A stretch of DNA of 64,000 bases, taken from NCBI RefSeq assembly GCF_001654915.1, contig NZ_LXEQ01000045.1; one strand, 5' to 3'. The notes under the pieces were generated by a model. It worked only from the letters and a program-made list of their open reading frames with translations, searched no databases and was not told the DNA's origin. Source of the stretch: Buttiauxella ferragutiae (GTDB lineage: Bacteria > Pseudomonadota > Gammaproteobacteria > Enterobacterales > Enterobacteriaceae). Positions 42,710 to 51,971 of the stretch are shown here, in pieces (within the stretch, counting starts at the first letter, position 1; each line of letters opens with the position of its first letter). The position numbers were made by a program, and so were the translations under genes.

Positions 42710-42786
42710 ATAACGTCCAGAATCCCAACTCGATGAAAGCAAGCTCCCCCCATTTAAAAGGTACTTCCTGAGACTTTAAAACACCG

Positions 42787-42831
42787 AGGGGCGTAAGACG
42801 CGCAAAACCCAACTATTTATGAAAATTTCCC
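42787..42831 (+). other. cos site (cosN region) of lambda type
   Basis: CTATTTATGAAAATTTCC at 42813-42830 is nearly identical to the lambda sequence just right of cosN. GGGGCGTAAGAC-GCGC at 42788-42803 takes the place of the lambda cohesive end (GGGCGGCGACCT-CGCG). The terminase small subunit starts 170 bp further, as in lambda. The exact nick positions cannot be fixed by eye. Confidence 0.75.
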
Positions 42832-43002
42832 ACGAAAACCCATGTCGGTGTCGTTCTTATCTAACTCATTGTTTTTAATTGTTTGTTTTGTTTTTAAATA
42901 CGACATCTGGCTTGTGTATTTCATCAATGTAGAGGGTGATCATGTCGGCCTGTCTTTTTGTTGAATGATTGTTAAATTTTATGTGGCCAAGCAGGTGATT
43001 TC

Positions 43003-43548
43003 ATGAACGTTGAAAAAAAAGAGCTTGCCGATATTTTCAAAGTCAACGTCAGGACTATTGAGAGGTGGCAGGCCGAGGGGATGCCGACTGCATTTGCTGG
43101 TGGGAATGGCGTCAGTGCTAATTTTGAAACCGCCTCAGTCATTGCGTGGTATGTGAATCGGGATGTTGAAATAGAAACAGAAAGACTCCGGAAAGAAATG
43201 GAGACATTGCGCGCCATTGAAGAATCAGATCTTAAACCAGGGACGATTGATTATGAGCGATATCGTCTTACAAAGGCGCAGGCCGATGCGCAAGAACTGA
43301 AGAACATGAAAGATGAAGCGCTGGTCATCGAAACTGAATTTTGCACTTACGCACTGGTGCGAATGACCAATGATATTGCCGCGATTCTTAACGGTGTTCC
43401 CTTGGCGGTTCAGCGTCGCTTCCCGGATATTAATGAACTGCATCTTGATTTTGTGAAGGCCGAAATTGCCCGCGCCTCTCATATAGCATCGCAGACGGGC
43501 GATAAGATTCCGGCCTATCTTGAAGAGTATCTTAACCAACCAGACTGA
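43003..43548 (+). CDS. Terminase small subunit (Nu1-like)
   Basis: 181 residues, the size of lambda Nu1. The N-terminal winged helix that binds cosB is MNVEKKELADIFKVNVRTIERWQAEGMP. The C-terminal part that binds the large subunit is helical. The gene follows the cos region and overlaps the large subunit gene by 29 bp. Confidence 0.92.
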   Translation: MNVEKKELADIFKVNVRTIERWQAEGMPTAFAGGNGVSANFETASVIAWYVNRDVEIETERLRKEMETLRAIEESDLKPGTIDYERYRLTKAQADAQELKNMKDEALVIETEFCTYALVRMTNDIAAILNGVPLAVQRRFPDINELHLDFVKAEIARASHIASQTGDKIPAYLEEYLNQPD

Positions 43549-45433
43549 CCGCCTGAAACGATCAGCCTCAATCGGGCTCCAGGGGATCGCCCAGTCACTT
43601 CCTGTGACGCCAGTGGAATGGGCAAACGAACACTATTATTTACCCAAAGAGTCCAGCTACCACACGGGTAAATGGACAACGCTGTCATTTCAGAACGCCA
43701 TCATGAACAGCATGGGCAATGATCGGATCCGTATTGTTAATTTCATCAAGTCCGCCCGTGTGGGTTATACCAAAATGCTCCTGGCGGTAATGGCTTATTT
43801 CATTGAGCATAAAACCCGTAATTGCCTCATGTTTCAGCCAACGGATGCGGATGCTGAGAACTTCATGAAGTCGCATGTTGAACCTACCATCCGGGAAGTT
43901 CCGGCACTGAAGCTCCTGGCTCCCTGGTACGGCAAGAAGCATCGCGATAATACGCTGAGCATGAAACGCTTTTCGCATGGTATGGGATTGTGGTGTCTTG
44001 GGGGTAAGGCGGCAAAAAACTATCGTGAAAAGTCTGTTGATGCAGTGATGTATGACGAGTTGGCGGCCTTTGATGCGGATATTGAAAAAGAAGGTTCACC
44101 GACACAACTTGGTGATAAGCGTATAGAAGGGTCGGTCTGGCCAAAGTCCATTCGAGGTTCAACACCAAAAACAAAAGATAGCTGCCAAATCGAAAAAGCG
44201 GCGCGAGAGTCTGATCACCTGCTGCGCTTCCACATTCCTTGCCCGCATTGTGGTGAGAAGCAGTTTCTCAAATGGGGGGATGATGAGACGCCGTATGGGT
44301 TGAGGTGGGAGCAGGGTAAGCCAGAATCAGTGTATTACCTGTGCGAGCATCATGGCTGCGTCATTTATCAGGCTGAACTCGATCAGACCGATGGTTGGTG
44401 GATTTGCGAAAACACACAAATCACTACGCGTGATGGTCTGGCGTGGTTTGATGTGAATGGAAAAGAAATCCCTGCGCCGCGTTCAGTCTCGTTTCACATC
44501 TGGACCGCGTACAGCCCGTTTACCACCTGGGTGCAGATTATTTATGACTATCAGGCGGCGCTCAAAGACCCGAACGGCATGAAAGGGTTCTGGAATACCA
44601 CGCTGGGCGAAACGTGGAGCGAAGCTGTAGGCGAGAAACTCGAACATGACATCTTGCTGGAAAAGGTCGCGGTTTATAAATGCAGGGTTCCGGGACGGGC
44701 CGTTTACCTCACTGCTGGCATCGATTCGCAGCTAAACCGTTATGAGATGTATGTCTGGGGATGGGCTTCAGGTGAGGAAGCTTTCCTTGTCGATAAGCTG
44801 ATTATCATGGGGCGACATGATGATGAAGCCACTCTGGTGCGCGTAGATGCCGCAATCAATGGTCGCTATGCTTGCGAAGATGGTACAGAGATGACCATTG
44901 GACGTATTTGCTGGGATACGGGCGGTATTGATCCCTCCATTGTCCATAAACGCTCACGCAAACATGGCATCTTTCGTGTCATCCCGATAAGGGGTGCCAG
45001 CGTATACGGAAAAACAGTTATCTCCATGCCGCGTACACGTGGTGAGCACGGAACCTATCTTTGCGAAATCGGTACCGATACCGCCAAAGAAATCCTTTAT
45101 GCCCGTATGGCGTTACCTCCTGCTGATTATTCAACACCGACCCCGATGGCAATGCATTTCCCTGCTGATAAGGACACCTTCTCTGAAGTGGAGGCGAAGC
45201 AGCTGGTTGCCGAGGAGCTCATTGAAAAGTACGAAAAGGGAAAGAGAAAACTACTCTGGGACAATAAAAAACGTCGCAATGAGGCACTGGACTGCCTCGT
45301 CTATGCCTATGCCGCATTACGTTTATCAATGCAGAAATGGCAGTTAGATCTTGATGCCCTGGCGGCGTCAAGGAATGAGAAAACCAGTAACGAACCTGAT
45401 ATGGCTGCTGTTTATGCTGCTCTGGGAGGGTAA
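43520..45433 (+). CDS. Terminase large subunit (lambda gpA-like)
   Basis: 637 residues against 641 in lambda A. Nearly identical blocks include NCLMFQPTDADAENFMKSHVEPTIRE, LAPWYGKKHRDNTLSMKRF, GGKAAKNYREKSVDAVMYDELAAFD, SVWPKSIRGSTPK and RICWDTGGIDPSIV. It packages DNA with an N-terminal ATPase and cuts cos with a C-terminal nuclease. The start is TTG, 29 bp inside the small subunit gene. Confidence 0.95.
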   Translation: MKSILTNQTDRLKRSASIGLQGIAQSLPVTPVEWANEHYYLPKESSYHTGKWTTLSFQNAIMNSMGNDRIRIVNFIKSARVGYTKMLLAVMAYFIEHKTRNCLMFQPTDADAENFMKSHVEPTIREVPALKLLAPWYGKKHRDNTLSMKRFSHGMGLWCLGGKAAKNYREKSVDAVMYDELAAFDADIEKEGSPTQLGDKRIEGSVWPKSIRGSTPKTKDSCQIEKAARESDHLLRFHIPCPHCGEKQFLKWGDDETPYGLRWEQGKPESVYYLCEHHGCVIYQAELDQTDGWWICENTQITTRDGLAWFDVNGKEIPAPRSVSFHIWTAYSPFTTWVQIIYDYQAALKDPNGMKGFWNTTLGETWSEAVGEKLEHDILLEKVAVYKCRVPGRAVYLTAGIDSQLNRYEMYVWGWASGEEAFLVDKLIIMGRHDDEATLVRVDAAINGRYACEDGTEMTIGRICWDTGGIDPSIVHKRSRKHGIFRVIPIRGASVYGKTVISMPRTRGEHGTYLCEIGTDTAKEILYARMALPPADYSTPTPMAMHFPADKDTFSEVEAKQLVAEELIEKYEKGKRKLLWDNKKRRNEALDCLVYAYAALRLSMQKWQLDLDALAASRNEKTSNEPDMAAVYAALGG

Positions 45434-45640
45434 ATGTTTACATCAGCCATGTTGACTGAAGCCGAGCAGGCTCTTCATGCGCTTCAGATTGGAAAACGGA
45501 TCGTATCAATATCAAAAGACGGGCGGCAGGTGCAGTACAGCCAGGCGAGTATTTCTGAGCTCCGGTTTTACATCGATGAAATGAGAACGGCGCTCGGTCT
45601 TCCAGCCAGGCGTCTGCCGCCTGCGGGAGTGCGCTTATGA
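45434..45640 (+). CDS. Head-tail connector gpW
   Basis: 68 residues, the length of lambda gpW, with the typical opening MLTEAEQALHALQIGKRIVSISKDGRQVQYS. gpW plugs the portal after packaging and lets the tail attach. It directly follows the terminase stop and overlaps the portal start (ATGA). Confidence 0.92.
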   Translation: MFTSAMLTEAEQALHALQIGKRIVSISKDGRQVQYSQASISELRFYIDEMRTALGLPARRLPPAGVRL

Positions 45641-47223
45641 CCCATCCGATGCTGGTTGATGTTCACGGAAATCCTTTAAGCAGCACCATGGGGTACAGCG
45701 GTGGCGGTGTGGGGTTTGGTGGGCAGATGGCGGAATGGTTCCCGCCGTCCCAGAGTGCTGATGCGGCATTACTACCCACGCTGAAAACGGGGAACGCGCG
45801 TGCTGATGATCTGGTCCGTAACAACGGACTGGGCTCGAATATTATTCGCCTCCATCAGGATCACATCGTAGGACACATGTTCCGCCTGAGTTATCGACCG
45901 AACTGGAAGTTTCTCGGCATGAATGAGGCGGATGCTCAGGCATTTGTTGAAGATGTGGAAGCGGCCTGGCTGGAGTTTGCTGACTCACCATATTGCAGAA
46001 TTGATATCGAAGAGAAACGCACCTTTACCGAATTTATTCGTGAAGGGGTCGGGGTTCATGCCTTTAATGGCGAGGCGTTCGTGCAACCCGTCTGGGAAAG
46101 TAGCTCAAATAGTCTCTTCCGGACTCGTTTTAAAATGATAAGCCCGAAGCGCGTCGAGAATCCGTACAACACCATGTCCACGGCGACACTCCGGGCTGGC
46201 GTGGATATCGATAAGCACGGCAAAGCCATTGCGTACCATGTGCGGGAGGGCGACCCGTACTTTGCGGGGGCGACCCGTTATCTCCGTATACCTAAAACGA
46301 TGCGCAGCGGGCGACCGGGCATGATTCATGTGTTCCAGCCGAGCGAGGACGGCCAGACACGCGGTGCTAACCGCTTTTACAGCGTCATGGAGCGAATGAA
46401 GATGCTGGACACGCTTCAGGCCACTCAACTCCAGAGTGTGATCGTCAAGGCAATGTATGCGGCCACGATTGAATCGCAGATGGACACCAAAGAAGCGATG
46501 GCATTTATCGCGGGTGCTGGTGAGACAGCGCAGGCTTCAGATCCGGTAATGAGAATGTTACTTGACCAGGCAAAATACTATACCGGCGTCAACATCAAGC
46601 TTGGTGGAGTGAAAGTCCCGCATCTTTACCCCAACGACAAACTGACGCTTCAGTCTGCTCAAAACTCTGACAACGGCTATGCCGCCCTTGAAAAAGCCAT
46701 TCTCCGTTATATCGCGGCGGGAACGGGCGTTTCTTACGAGCAACTCTCACGGGATTACAGTGAAGTGAGTTATTCCAGTGCGCGTGCCAGTGCCAATGAA
46801 TCATGGCGTTACTTTATGGGGATGCGCAAATTTATCGCCGCACGCCTGGCTTCCCTGATGTTCGGGTGCTGGCTGGAGGAAGTGATCGCCAGAAAGCTCA
46901 TCGTTCCGCCACGGGCGCAGTATTCATTCTGGCAGGCTCGTTCCGGCTGGCAACGATCGGAATGGATTGGTGCTGGCCGCATGGCCATTGACGGGCTCAA
47001 GGAAGTGCAGGAGTCGGTGATGCTGATTGAAGCTGGTTTGAGCACCTATGAAAAAGAACTGGCGAAACTGGGTGAAGATTACCAGGAAATTTTCCGTCAG
47101 CAAGTGAGGGAATCGCAGGAACGAGAAGCTGCCGGCTTGCGCCCTCCGGTATGGATAGCCAACACCTACAACCAGCAAATTGAAGATTCACAGAAGAGTG
47201 AGGAAAACAATGCAGCAGCGTAA
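45637..47223 (+). CDS. Portal protein (lambda gpB-like)
   Basis: 528 residues of the lambda-type portal family. The 12-subunit ring forms the DNA entry vertex. Typical segments are DDLVRNNGLGSNIIRLHQDHIVGHMFRLSYRPNW near 55 and the C-terminal YEQLSRDYSEVSYSSARASANESWRYFMGMRKF near 370. It overlaps gpC by 14 bp. Confidence 0.93.
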   Translation: MTHPMLVDVHGNPLSSTMGYSGGGVGFGGQMAEWFPPSQSADAALLPTLKTGNARADDLVRNNGLGSNIIRLHQDHIVGHMFRLSYRPNWKFLGMNEADAQAFVEDVEAAWLEFADSPYCRIDIEEKRTFTEFIREGVGVHAFNGEAFVQPVWESSSNSLFRTRFKMISPKRVENPYNTMSTATLRAGVDIDKHGKAIAYHVREGDPYFAGATRYLRIPKTMRSGRPGMIHVFQPSEDGQTRGANRFYSVMERMKMLDTLQATQLQSVIVKAMYAATIESQMDTKEAMAFIAGAGETAQASDPVMRMLLDQAKYYTGVNIKLGGVKVPHLYPNDKLTLQSAQNSDNGYAALEKAILRYIAAGTGVSYEQLSRDYSEVSYSSARASANESWRYFMGMRKFIAARLASLMFGCWLEEVIARKLIVPPRAQYSFWQARSGWQRSEWIGAGRMAIDGLKEVQESVMLIEAGLSTYEKELAKLGEDYQEIFRQQVRESQEREAAGLRPPVWIANTYNQQIEDSQKSEENNAAA

Positions 47224-48568
47224 TCTGGCGCATATTGCCAGCCAGGCTTTTAACGAGCCACTTTTACTTGAACCCGCCTATGCGCGGGTTTTCTTTTCTG
47301 CGCTGGGCAAAGAAATCGGAATCAGTCGGCTGAACCTTCCTGATGAACAACTCACCACGTCGGACATGGATGTGATCACTGCGAATTTCATGACGGAAGG
47401 GAAACGTAAACCACGATTTTATCAGGTGAAAAACGGCATCGCAGTACTGCCGGTGACAGGGACTCTAGTACATAAACTTGGCGCGATGCGGCCACTCTCT
47501 GGCATGACCGGTTATGACGGGATCACAGCACGGTTAGAGCAGGCGATTTCTGACCCGGAAGTAAAAGGGGTGCTGCTTGATATTGACAGCCCTGGCGGGC
47601 AGGTGGCCGGCGCTTTCGATTGTGCTGATGTCATTGCCCGGCTAAGGGATGAAAAACCGATATGGGCGCTGAGTAATGACATGGCGTGCTCGGCGGCCAT
47701 GCTTATCGCTGCCGCGTGCAGCTACCGACTCAACACCCAAACGGGGCGAATGGGATCAATAGGTGTTTTGATGGCGCATTCAAATTATTCAGGTGCGCTG
47801 GAGCAGGCCGGGCTCGAAGTGACGCTGATATATGCCGGCAGCCACAAAGTTGACGGGAATCCGTATGAAAAGCTTCCCGAGGATGTTCGTGCTGATTTTC
47901 AGGCAAAAATAGACGCGGCTCGAGACATGTTTGCTCAGAAAGTTTCTGAGTATACCGGCATGTCATTTCAATCGATATTGGAAACGGAGGCCGCCGTTTA
48001 CGATGGTGAAAACGCCGTATCGATAGGGTTTGCGAACCGAATTGTTAACAGCGCTGATGCGATTGACGTTATGTCATCAGAGCTTAAATTAAAACCAATA
48101 ACGAGAGGTATTTCCATGATTGACGAAGCAGCGGCACAGGCGACGTTACAGGCAGCGACTATGCAAGAGCGCCAGCGTATTTCGGGCATTATTGCGCATC
48201 CTGAAGCAGTCGGTCGGGAAGATCTGGCGGGCTCACTCGCTCTCCATTCAGATATGAGTGCCGAGCAAGCTGCAGAGGTTTTGAAGTCAGTGCCAGCAAT
48301 GGTTGCACCTAATACTGATGTCGTCGCATCCATCACGGGGTGTGATGCAGCTAAAGGGCGTGAAGCGCTGGCTGGGGTGTTAAGTAAAGAGCCTGGTATG
48401 ACGCTGGCCAGTGCAGAAAGAATTATGTCAGGCGTGCCGCAGGGATCTTCTGATGCATTTGTCCAGTTTATGGAGAAAGAAGGTGCTCAGGCCGCGGGTG
48501 GTGATAACGCCGGTAACCAGGGTGATGAAATCGATCAACTGGCATCCATTATTAAGCAGCAGGGGTAA
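47210..48568 (+). CDS. Head maturation protease (S49 family, gpC-like)
   Basis: 452 residues of the signal-peptide-peptidase/ClpP-like S49 family. The GVLLDIDSPGGQVAGAF segment, the likely catalytic serine in NDMACSAAMLIAAAC and the lysine region SHKVDGNPYEKLPEDV are visible in the first 300 residues. The C-terminal 150 residues form the scaffold, also made alone from an internal start. I use ATG 47210, which has GAGGAAAACA upstream. Confidence 0.9.
   Translation: MQQRNLAHIASQAFNEPLLLEPAYARVFFSALGKEIGISRLNLPDEQLTTSDMDVITANFMTEGKRKPRFYQVKNGIAVLPVTGTLVHKLGAMRPLSGMTGYDGITARLEQAISDPEVKGVLLDIDSPGGQVAGAFDCADVIARLRDEKPIWALSNDMACSAAMLIAAACSYRLNTQTGRMGSIGVLMAHSNYSGALEQAGLEVTLIYAGSHKVDGNPYEKLPEDVRADFQAKIDAARDMFAQKVSEYTGMSFQSILETEAAVYDGENAVSIGFANRIVNSADAIDVMSSELKLKPITRGISMIDEAAAQATLQAATMQERQRISGIIAHPEAVGREDLAGSLALHSDMSAEQAAEVLKSVPAMVAPNTDVVASITGCDAAKGREALAGVLSKEPGMTLASAERIMSGVPQGSSDAFVQFMEKEGAQAAGGDNAGNQGDEIDQLASIIKQQG
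48116..48568 (+). CDS. Internal-start scaffold protein (Nu3-like)
   Basis: An in-frame ATG at 48116 is preceded by GAGAGG at proper spacing and would yield the 150-residue C-terminal part of the protease gene (MIDEAAAQATLQAATMQERQRI...). This is the arrangement of lambda C and Nu3. The sequence is helical and charged, as expected for a scaffold. Confidence 0.65.
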   Translation: MIDEAAAQATLQAATMQERQRISGIIAHPEAVGREDLAGSLALHSDMSAEQAAEVLKSVPAMVAPNTDVVASITGCDAAKGREALAGVLSKEPGMTLASAERIMSGVPQGSSDAFVQFMEKEGAQAAGGDNAGNQGDEIDQLASIIKQQG

Positions 48569-48571
48569 AAA

Positions 48572-48904
48572 ATGAGCACAGAAACTGAAGTTCGTGGGGA
48601 TCATCATGTCTTCGCGGGCAGCGACCCGGCCTATACCGCCATCGGTAGTGTTGCGTTTATCTCCGCAATGCCAGCATTAACCCCGCTGATGCTGGATGCG
48701 ACTGCGGGTGTTCTCGTTTCCTGGGATGGTGTCAATGCGGGGCAGGCGGTCGCAGTACTGGCACTGGATCATAACGGAACCGCTGGTACCGGGACGTATT
48801 ACAAATCAGGCACCTTCGATATGTCTGCCATTGTGTGGCCAGAGGATGTGGATATCGTCAAAAAGCGCAATGCGTTTGTGGGTTCTGCCATTAGCGTGGC
48901 GTAA
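48572..48904 (+). CDS. Head decoration protein (gpD-like)
   Basis: 110 residues, the size of lambda gpD, which trimerises on expanded capsids and stabilises them. DHHVFAGSDPAYTAIGSVA, the conserved LTPLMLD and the VLALDHNGTAG end strand fit the family. It starts 3 bp after gpC and ends before a terminator-like hairpin. Confidence 0.92.
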   Translation: MSTETEVRGDHHVFAGSDPAYTAIGSVAFISAMPALTPLMLDATAGVLVSWDGVNAGQAVAVLALDHNGTAGTGTYYKSGTFDMSAIVWPEDVDIVKKRNAFVGSAISVA

Positions 48905-48920
48905 TGACATTCATTGTTCA

Positions 48921-48947
48921 AAGGTCGCCAGGTGCGGCCTTTTTTTA
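48921..48947 (+). terminator. Terminator-like hairpin between the D- and E-like genes
   Basis: AAGGTCGC / GCGGCCTT around a 5-nt loop, followed by seven T. Confidence 0.7.
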
Positions 48948-48962
48948 TGTAGGGGTTTTATC

Positions 48963-49991
48963 ATGGGATTATTTACCACCCGCCAGCTCATTTCCGTTAC
49001 GCAGGAAACGGTGAAGTTTCAGTCATTGTTTCTGGATTTGTTTTTTAAGCGAGAAATCACCTTCAGTACTGCACAGGTCATGCTGGATAAAATCACCGGC
49101 AGAGCACCCATTGCGGTGTATGTCTCACCGACGGTGCAGGGAAAGGTACAGCGCAATCTGGGTGGCATGACTCGCACCCTTCAGCCTGGTTACGTCAAAC
49201 CCAAGCATCAGGTGCTGCCTGACATGGTGGTTGACCGCCTGCCGGGTGAAGATCCTGCGGTATTGCAGGACCCGGCGTATCGCCGTAACCGCATCATTGC
49301 ACAGAACCTGAAGCTGGAAGAGCAGTCCATTATTCAGGTTGAAGAGCAGCAGGCAACTGAAGCTATTCTGCGCGGGAAATACACCATGACCGGAGAACAG
49401 TTTGCTCCTGTCGAGGTGGATTTTGGTCGTAACCCTGCCAACAACATCACGCAGTCCGGATCTGCCGCATGGTCTGCTCAGGATCCGGAGACATTCGACC
49501 CCACTTACGACATCGACATGTACTGCGACCAGGCCAGTGGTGCCGTCAATATCGCGGTGATGGATGGCCTGACCTGGCGAACGCTCAATAGTTTTAAGCT
49601 GTTTCGGGAAAAACTGGACACGCGTCGTGGCTCAAACAGCCAGCTGGAAACTGCGCTCAAAGATTTGGGCGGGGTGGTGTCATTTAAAGGGCATTACGGT
49701 GAACTTGCCATCGTGGTTTCCAAAAATCAGTACACTAACGCTGATGGCAATGTCGTCAAATACATGCCAGATAACACCCTGGTACTGGGCAATACCGACG
49801 CGGGTGGTATTCGTTGTTACGGTATGATCCACGATGCAGAAGCATTAGCTGAAGGTATTTCAGCCGCCAAACGTTACCCAAAAAACTGGATCACTTCAGG
49901 TGACGGATCTAGTGAGTACACCATGACGCAGTCTGCGCCGTTAATGGTGTTACCAGAGCCTGATAAATTTGTTGTCGTGACAATTGCTTAA
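48963..49991 (+). CDS. Major capsid protein (gpE-like)
   Basis: 342 residues against 341 in lambda gpE. It begins MGLFTTRQLISVTQETVKFQSLFLDLFFKRE, with QPGYVKPKHQVLPDMVVDRLPGED near 70 and a C-terminal ALAEGISAAKRYPKNWITSGDGSSEYTMTQSAPLMVLPEPDKFV. It uses the HK97 fold. Start ATG 48963 is chosen from homology; the frame is open far upstream. Confidence 0.95.
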   Translation: MGLFTTRQLISVTQETVKFQSLFLDLFFKREITFSTAQVMLDKITGRAPIAVYVSPTVQGKVQRNLGGMTRTLQPGYVKPKHQVLPDMVVDRLPGEDPAVLQDPAYRRNRIIAQNLKLEEQSIIQVEEQQATEAILRGKYTMTGEQFAPVEVDFGRNPANNITQSGSAAWSAQDPETFDPTYDIDMYCDQASGAVNIAVMDGLTWRTLNSFKLFREKLDTRRGSNSQLETALKDLGGVVSFKGHYGELAIVVSKNQYTNADGNVVKYMPDNTLVLGNTDAGGIRCYGMIHDAEALAEGISAAKRYPKNWITSGDGSSEYTMTQSAPLMVLPEPDKFVVVTIA

Positions 49992-50030
49992 ATAACATTC
50001 GGGCGGTGAAGTCGCCCTGTGGAGACTGAA

Positions 50031-50378
50031 ATGGAAAGAAAGGAAATTATTGCACGGCTCAATGAATTATCAGGTGAGCTGGGACGTGAAATTGATATTA
50101 CCGGTTCTTCAGCGGAGCTGGCCCTGCGACTGCGCGAGGCAGAGGAAGAGCTCGGTGCTATCAACGGGGATGGCGGCTGCATTCCTGAGCAAGTCGTAAC
50201 GGATAAACACCCTGATTTACCCATGGGTGACAGAATTCAGGTGAAGCCTTCAATTTGTCTGCATCTTAAAGTGTTCGGCTCATCAGGGTATCTGGTTTCA
50301 AAATGTGTACCTCCTGGTGTTCTGGTGGAGATCGCCTCCCGTGATTTTGACCCCGAGAAAATGACAAAAGGTGGTTAA
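50031..50378 (+). CDS. gpFI-like DNA packaging protein
   Basis: 115 residues. The helical N-terminus (MERKEIIARLNELSGELGREIDITGSSAELALRLREAEEEL) matches the gpFI family, which helps terminase-DNA complexes dock on proheads. The C-terminal part is a small beta-rich domain. ATG 50031 has GGAG 6 nt upstream. Confidence 0.78.
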   Translation: MERKEIIARLNELSGELGREIDITGSSAELALRLREAEEELGAINGDGGCIPEQVVTDKHPDLPMGDRIQVKPSICLHLKVFGSSGYLVSKCVPPGVLVEIASRDFDPEKMTKGG

Positions 50379-50380
50379 AC

Positions 50381-50758
50381 ATGGCATTCGATAATCTATT
50401 TGATGAAGCCATGTTCGCTGCTGACAATGAGATTATCGACGCCATGGGGGTTGATGCCGTTATTGAGATTGACGGCATTAAAACCCCCGTTCGAGGCGTG
50501 TTTGATAATCCGGATGCAACGGCGAAATTCAAAACGGGTGGAAGAGTGCAGACCACCGCACCCACTTTTTTTGTTAAAAGCCACAGCGTTGATGGGATAA
50601 AAGAAAAGAACCTGGTTGTCATCGGCGGTGAATCGTACTGGGTCGAGAAAATCGAGCCGGATGATACGGGTAGCCGGGTGTTGACGCTGGGCACCGGCAG
50701 GCCAGGAAAACCGGCTGTCGGGGTGCCAGGCCCAAAAAGCTGGAGCGGAAGCAAATGA
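50381..50758 (+). CDS. gpFII-like head-tail joining protein
   Basis: 125 residues. FDEAMFAADNEIIDAMG with the following beta-rich part (VRGVFDNPDATAKF ... YWVEKIEPDDTGSRVLTLGTGRPG) matches the Gifsy/lambda head-tail attachment family. It completes the head for tail docking and is the last clearly lambda-type head gene but one. It overlaps the next gene by ATGA. Confidence 0.8.
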   Translation: MAFDNLFDEAMFAADNEIIDAMGVDAVIEIDGIKTPVRGVFDNPDATAKFKTGGRVQTTAPTFFVKSHSVDGIKEKNLVVIGGESYWVEKIEPDDTGSRVLTLGTGRPGKPAVGVPGPKSWSGSK

Positions 50759-51441
50759 GCACCAGAGAATCCCGAGGGCGGCGTAATGCGCCATTTGATA
50801 TTAATCTGGGTGAATTGCAGATGCTGGGTGCTGTTCTTGGCGCAACAGAGAATCAGATGCGGCTTGCATATAGTCGCGCCCTGAATCGTACCGTTCAAAG
50901 TCTGACCAGACAGTCAGTCAGGCTGATGAAGGAAGAGGCGGGAATTCAAAGTGCACAAACCATCAGGCGTCGCGCAATCTCCTTCAGGCATCAAAGGGCA
51001 TCAGCACGCGAACTAGGCGGAATGAAGCTTTGGTATGGCCTTAACGCTATCCGATTAAGTGAACTCAGGGGAACCGTAGTAGGTGCTGTCACTGAGCATC
51101 ATAACCTGCGCGATCCGAAAACAGGGCAATATACATCGAATCGGGAAACCTCAACCGTTCGTTTCCGTCCTCGCGGCAAGGCATTAAAAGAAGCTAATTT
51201 TGATGATGCTTATGTCGCAGAAAACAGAAAGGGCAAAAAAACCATTTTTATTCGTGGTGAACAGTCGCGTCGCCGGGAAGCCGAAATGGATATTTATGCA
51301 CCATTGCTGGATAAAATCGAAGACGATATTTTCCAGCAGATCCCCGAAATATTTCTGCATCATTACGAGGTCGATTTGAAAGGCCGCGTGGCTGCCGGGA
51401 TTCATACCTCATTACGCGGTAAACGCTCCGGAGGGCGCTAA
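50755..51441 (+). CDS. gpZ-like minor tail/connector protein
   Basis: 228 residues, basic, with INLGELQMLGAVLGATENQMRLAYSRALNRTVQSLTRQSVRLMKEE. This matches the prophage minor tail protein Z family, which sits at the head-proximal end of tails. It stands at the joint between the head and contractile-tail modules. It overlaps the next start by one base. Confidence 0.78.
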   Translation: MSTRESRGRRNAPFDINLGELQMLGAVLGATENQMRLAYSRALNRTVQSLTRQSVRLMKEEAGIQSAQTIRRRAISFRHQRASARELGGMKLWYGLNAIRLSELRGTVVGAVTEHHNLRDPKTGQYTSNRETSTVRFRPRGKALKEANFDDAYVAENRKGKKTIFIRGEQSRRREAEMDIYAPLLDKIEDDIFQQIPEIFLHHYEVDLKGRVAAGIHTSLRGKRSGGR

Positions 51442-51971
51442 TGCCATCGTACACACAGCGAGAATATCACGATGCCGTGACAGCCGAGCTTAAGAGCATA
51501 AGCTGGCAGCGTGAGGTCGGTTTTTACCCTGATACCAGAACGCCACTGGAAACGCCGGCATTATATTTTTCGGTCGACAGCTGGTCACGCGCTGACAGTG
51601 GTACCGATCAGCTATATGTCGACCAGGATTGCAGTATCTGGATTGTGGTGGACCGAAGTCTTGAGATTGACAGTCCTGAACTTTATGCGCGGGAACTGGC
51701 TGCGGATATCTCTCAATTAGTCGAAGGGCATACCTTCGGGCTTAATATTGAGCCCGGCGTTTTTCAGTCGGCTACGATGGATAATTTAGACCCTGGATTA
51801 AAAGATTATTACGTCTGGCGTGTGAGTTACGGGCAGGAAATTCCGGTTGGTCGAGATCTTCATGACTTCCCACGTACACCGCTGAAGCAGGTTTTTGTTG
51901 GCGTGGTACCAAATATCGGCTCAGAGCACATCGATGATTATGATCCGCTATTCCCGGAGACGTTGCCATGA
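51441..51971 (+). CDS. Probable tail terminator/completion protein
   Basis: 176 residues (MPSYTQREYHDAVTAELKSISWQREVGFYPDTRTPLETPALYFSVDSW...). The size, acidic beta-rich pattern and position after gpZ fit the tail-terminator protein that caps the tube, as lambda U does. I recognise no firm motif, so this is inferred mainly from place. Confidence 0.55.
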   Translation: MPSYTQREYHDAVTAELKSISWQREVGFYPDTRTPLETPALYFSVDSWSRADSGTDQLYVDQDCSIWIVVDRSLEIDSPELYARELAADISQLVEGHTFGLNIEPGVFQSATMDNLDPGLKDYYVWRVSYGQEIPVGRDLHDFPRTPLKQVFVGVVPNIGSEHIDDYDPLFPETLP

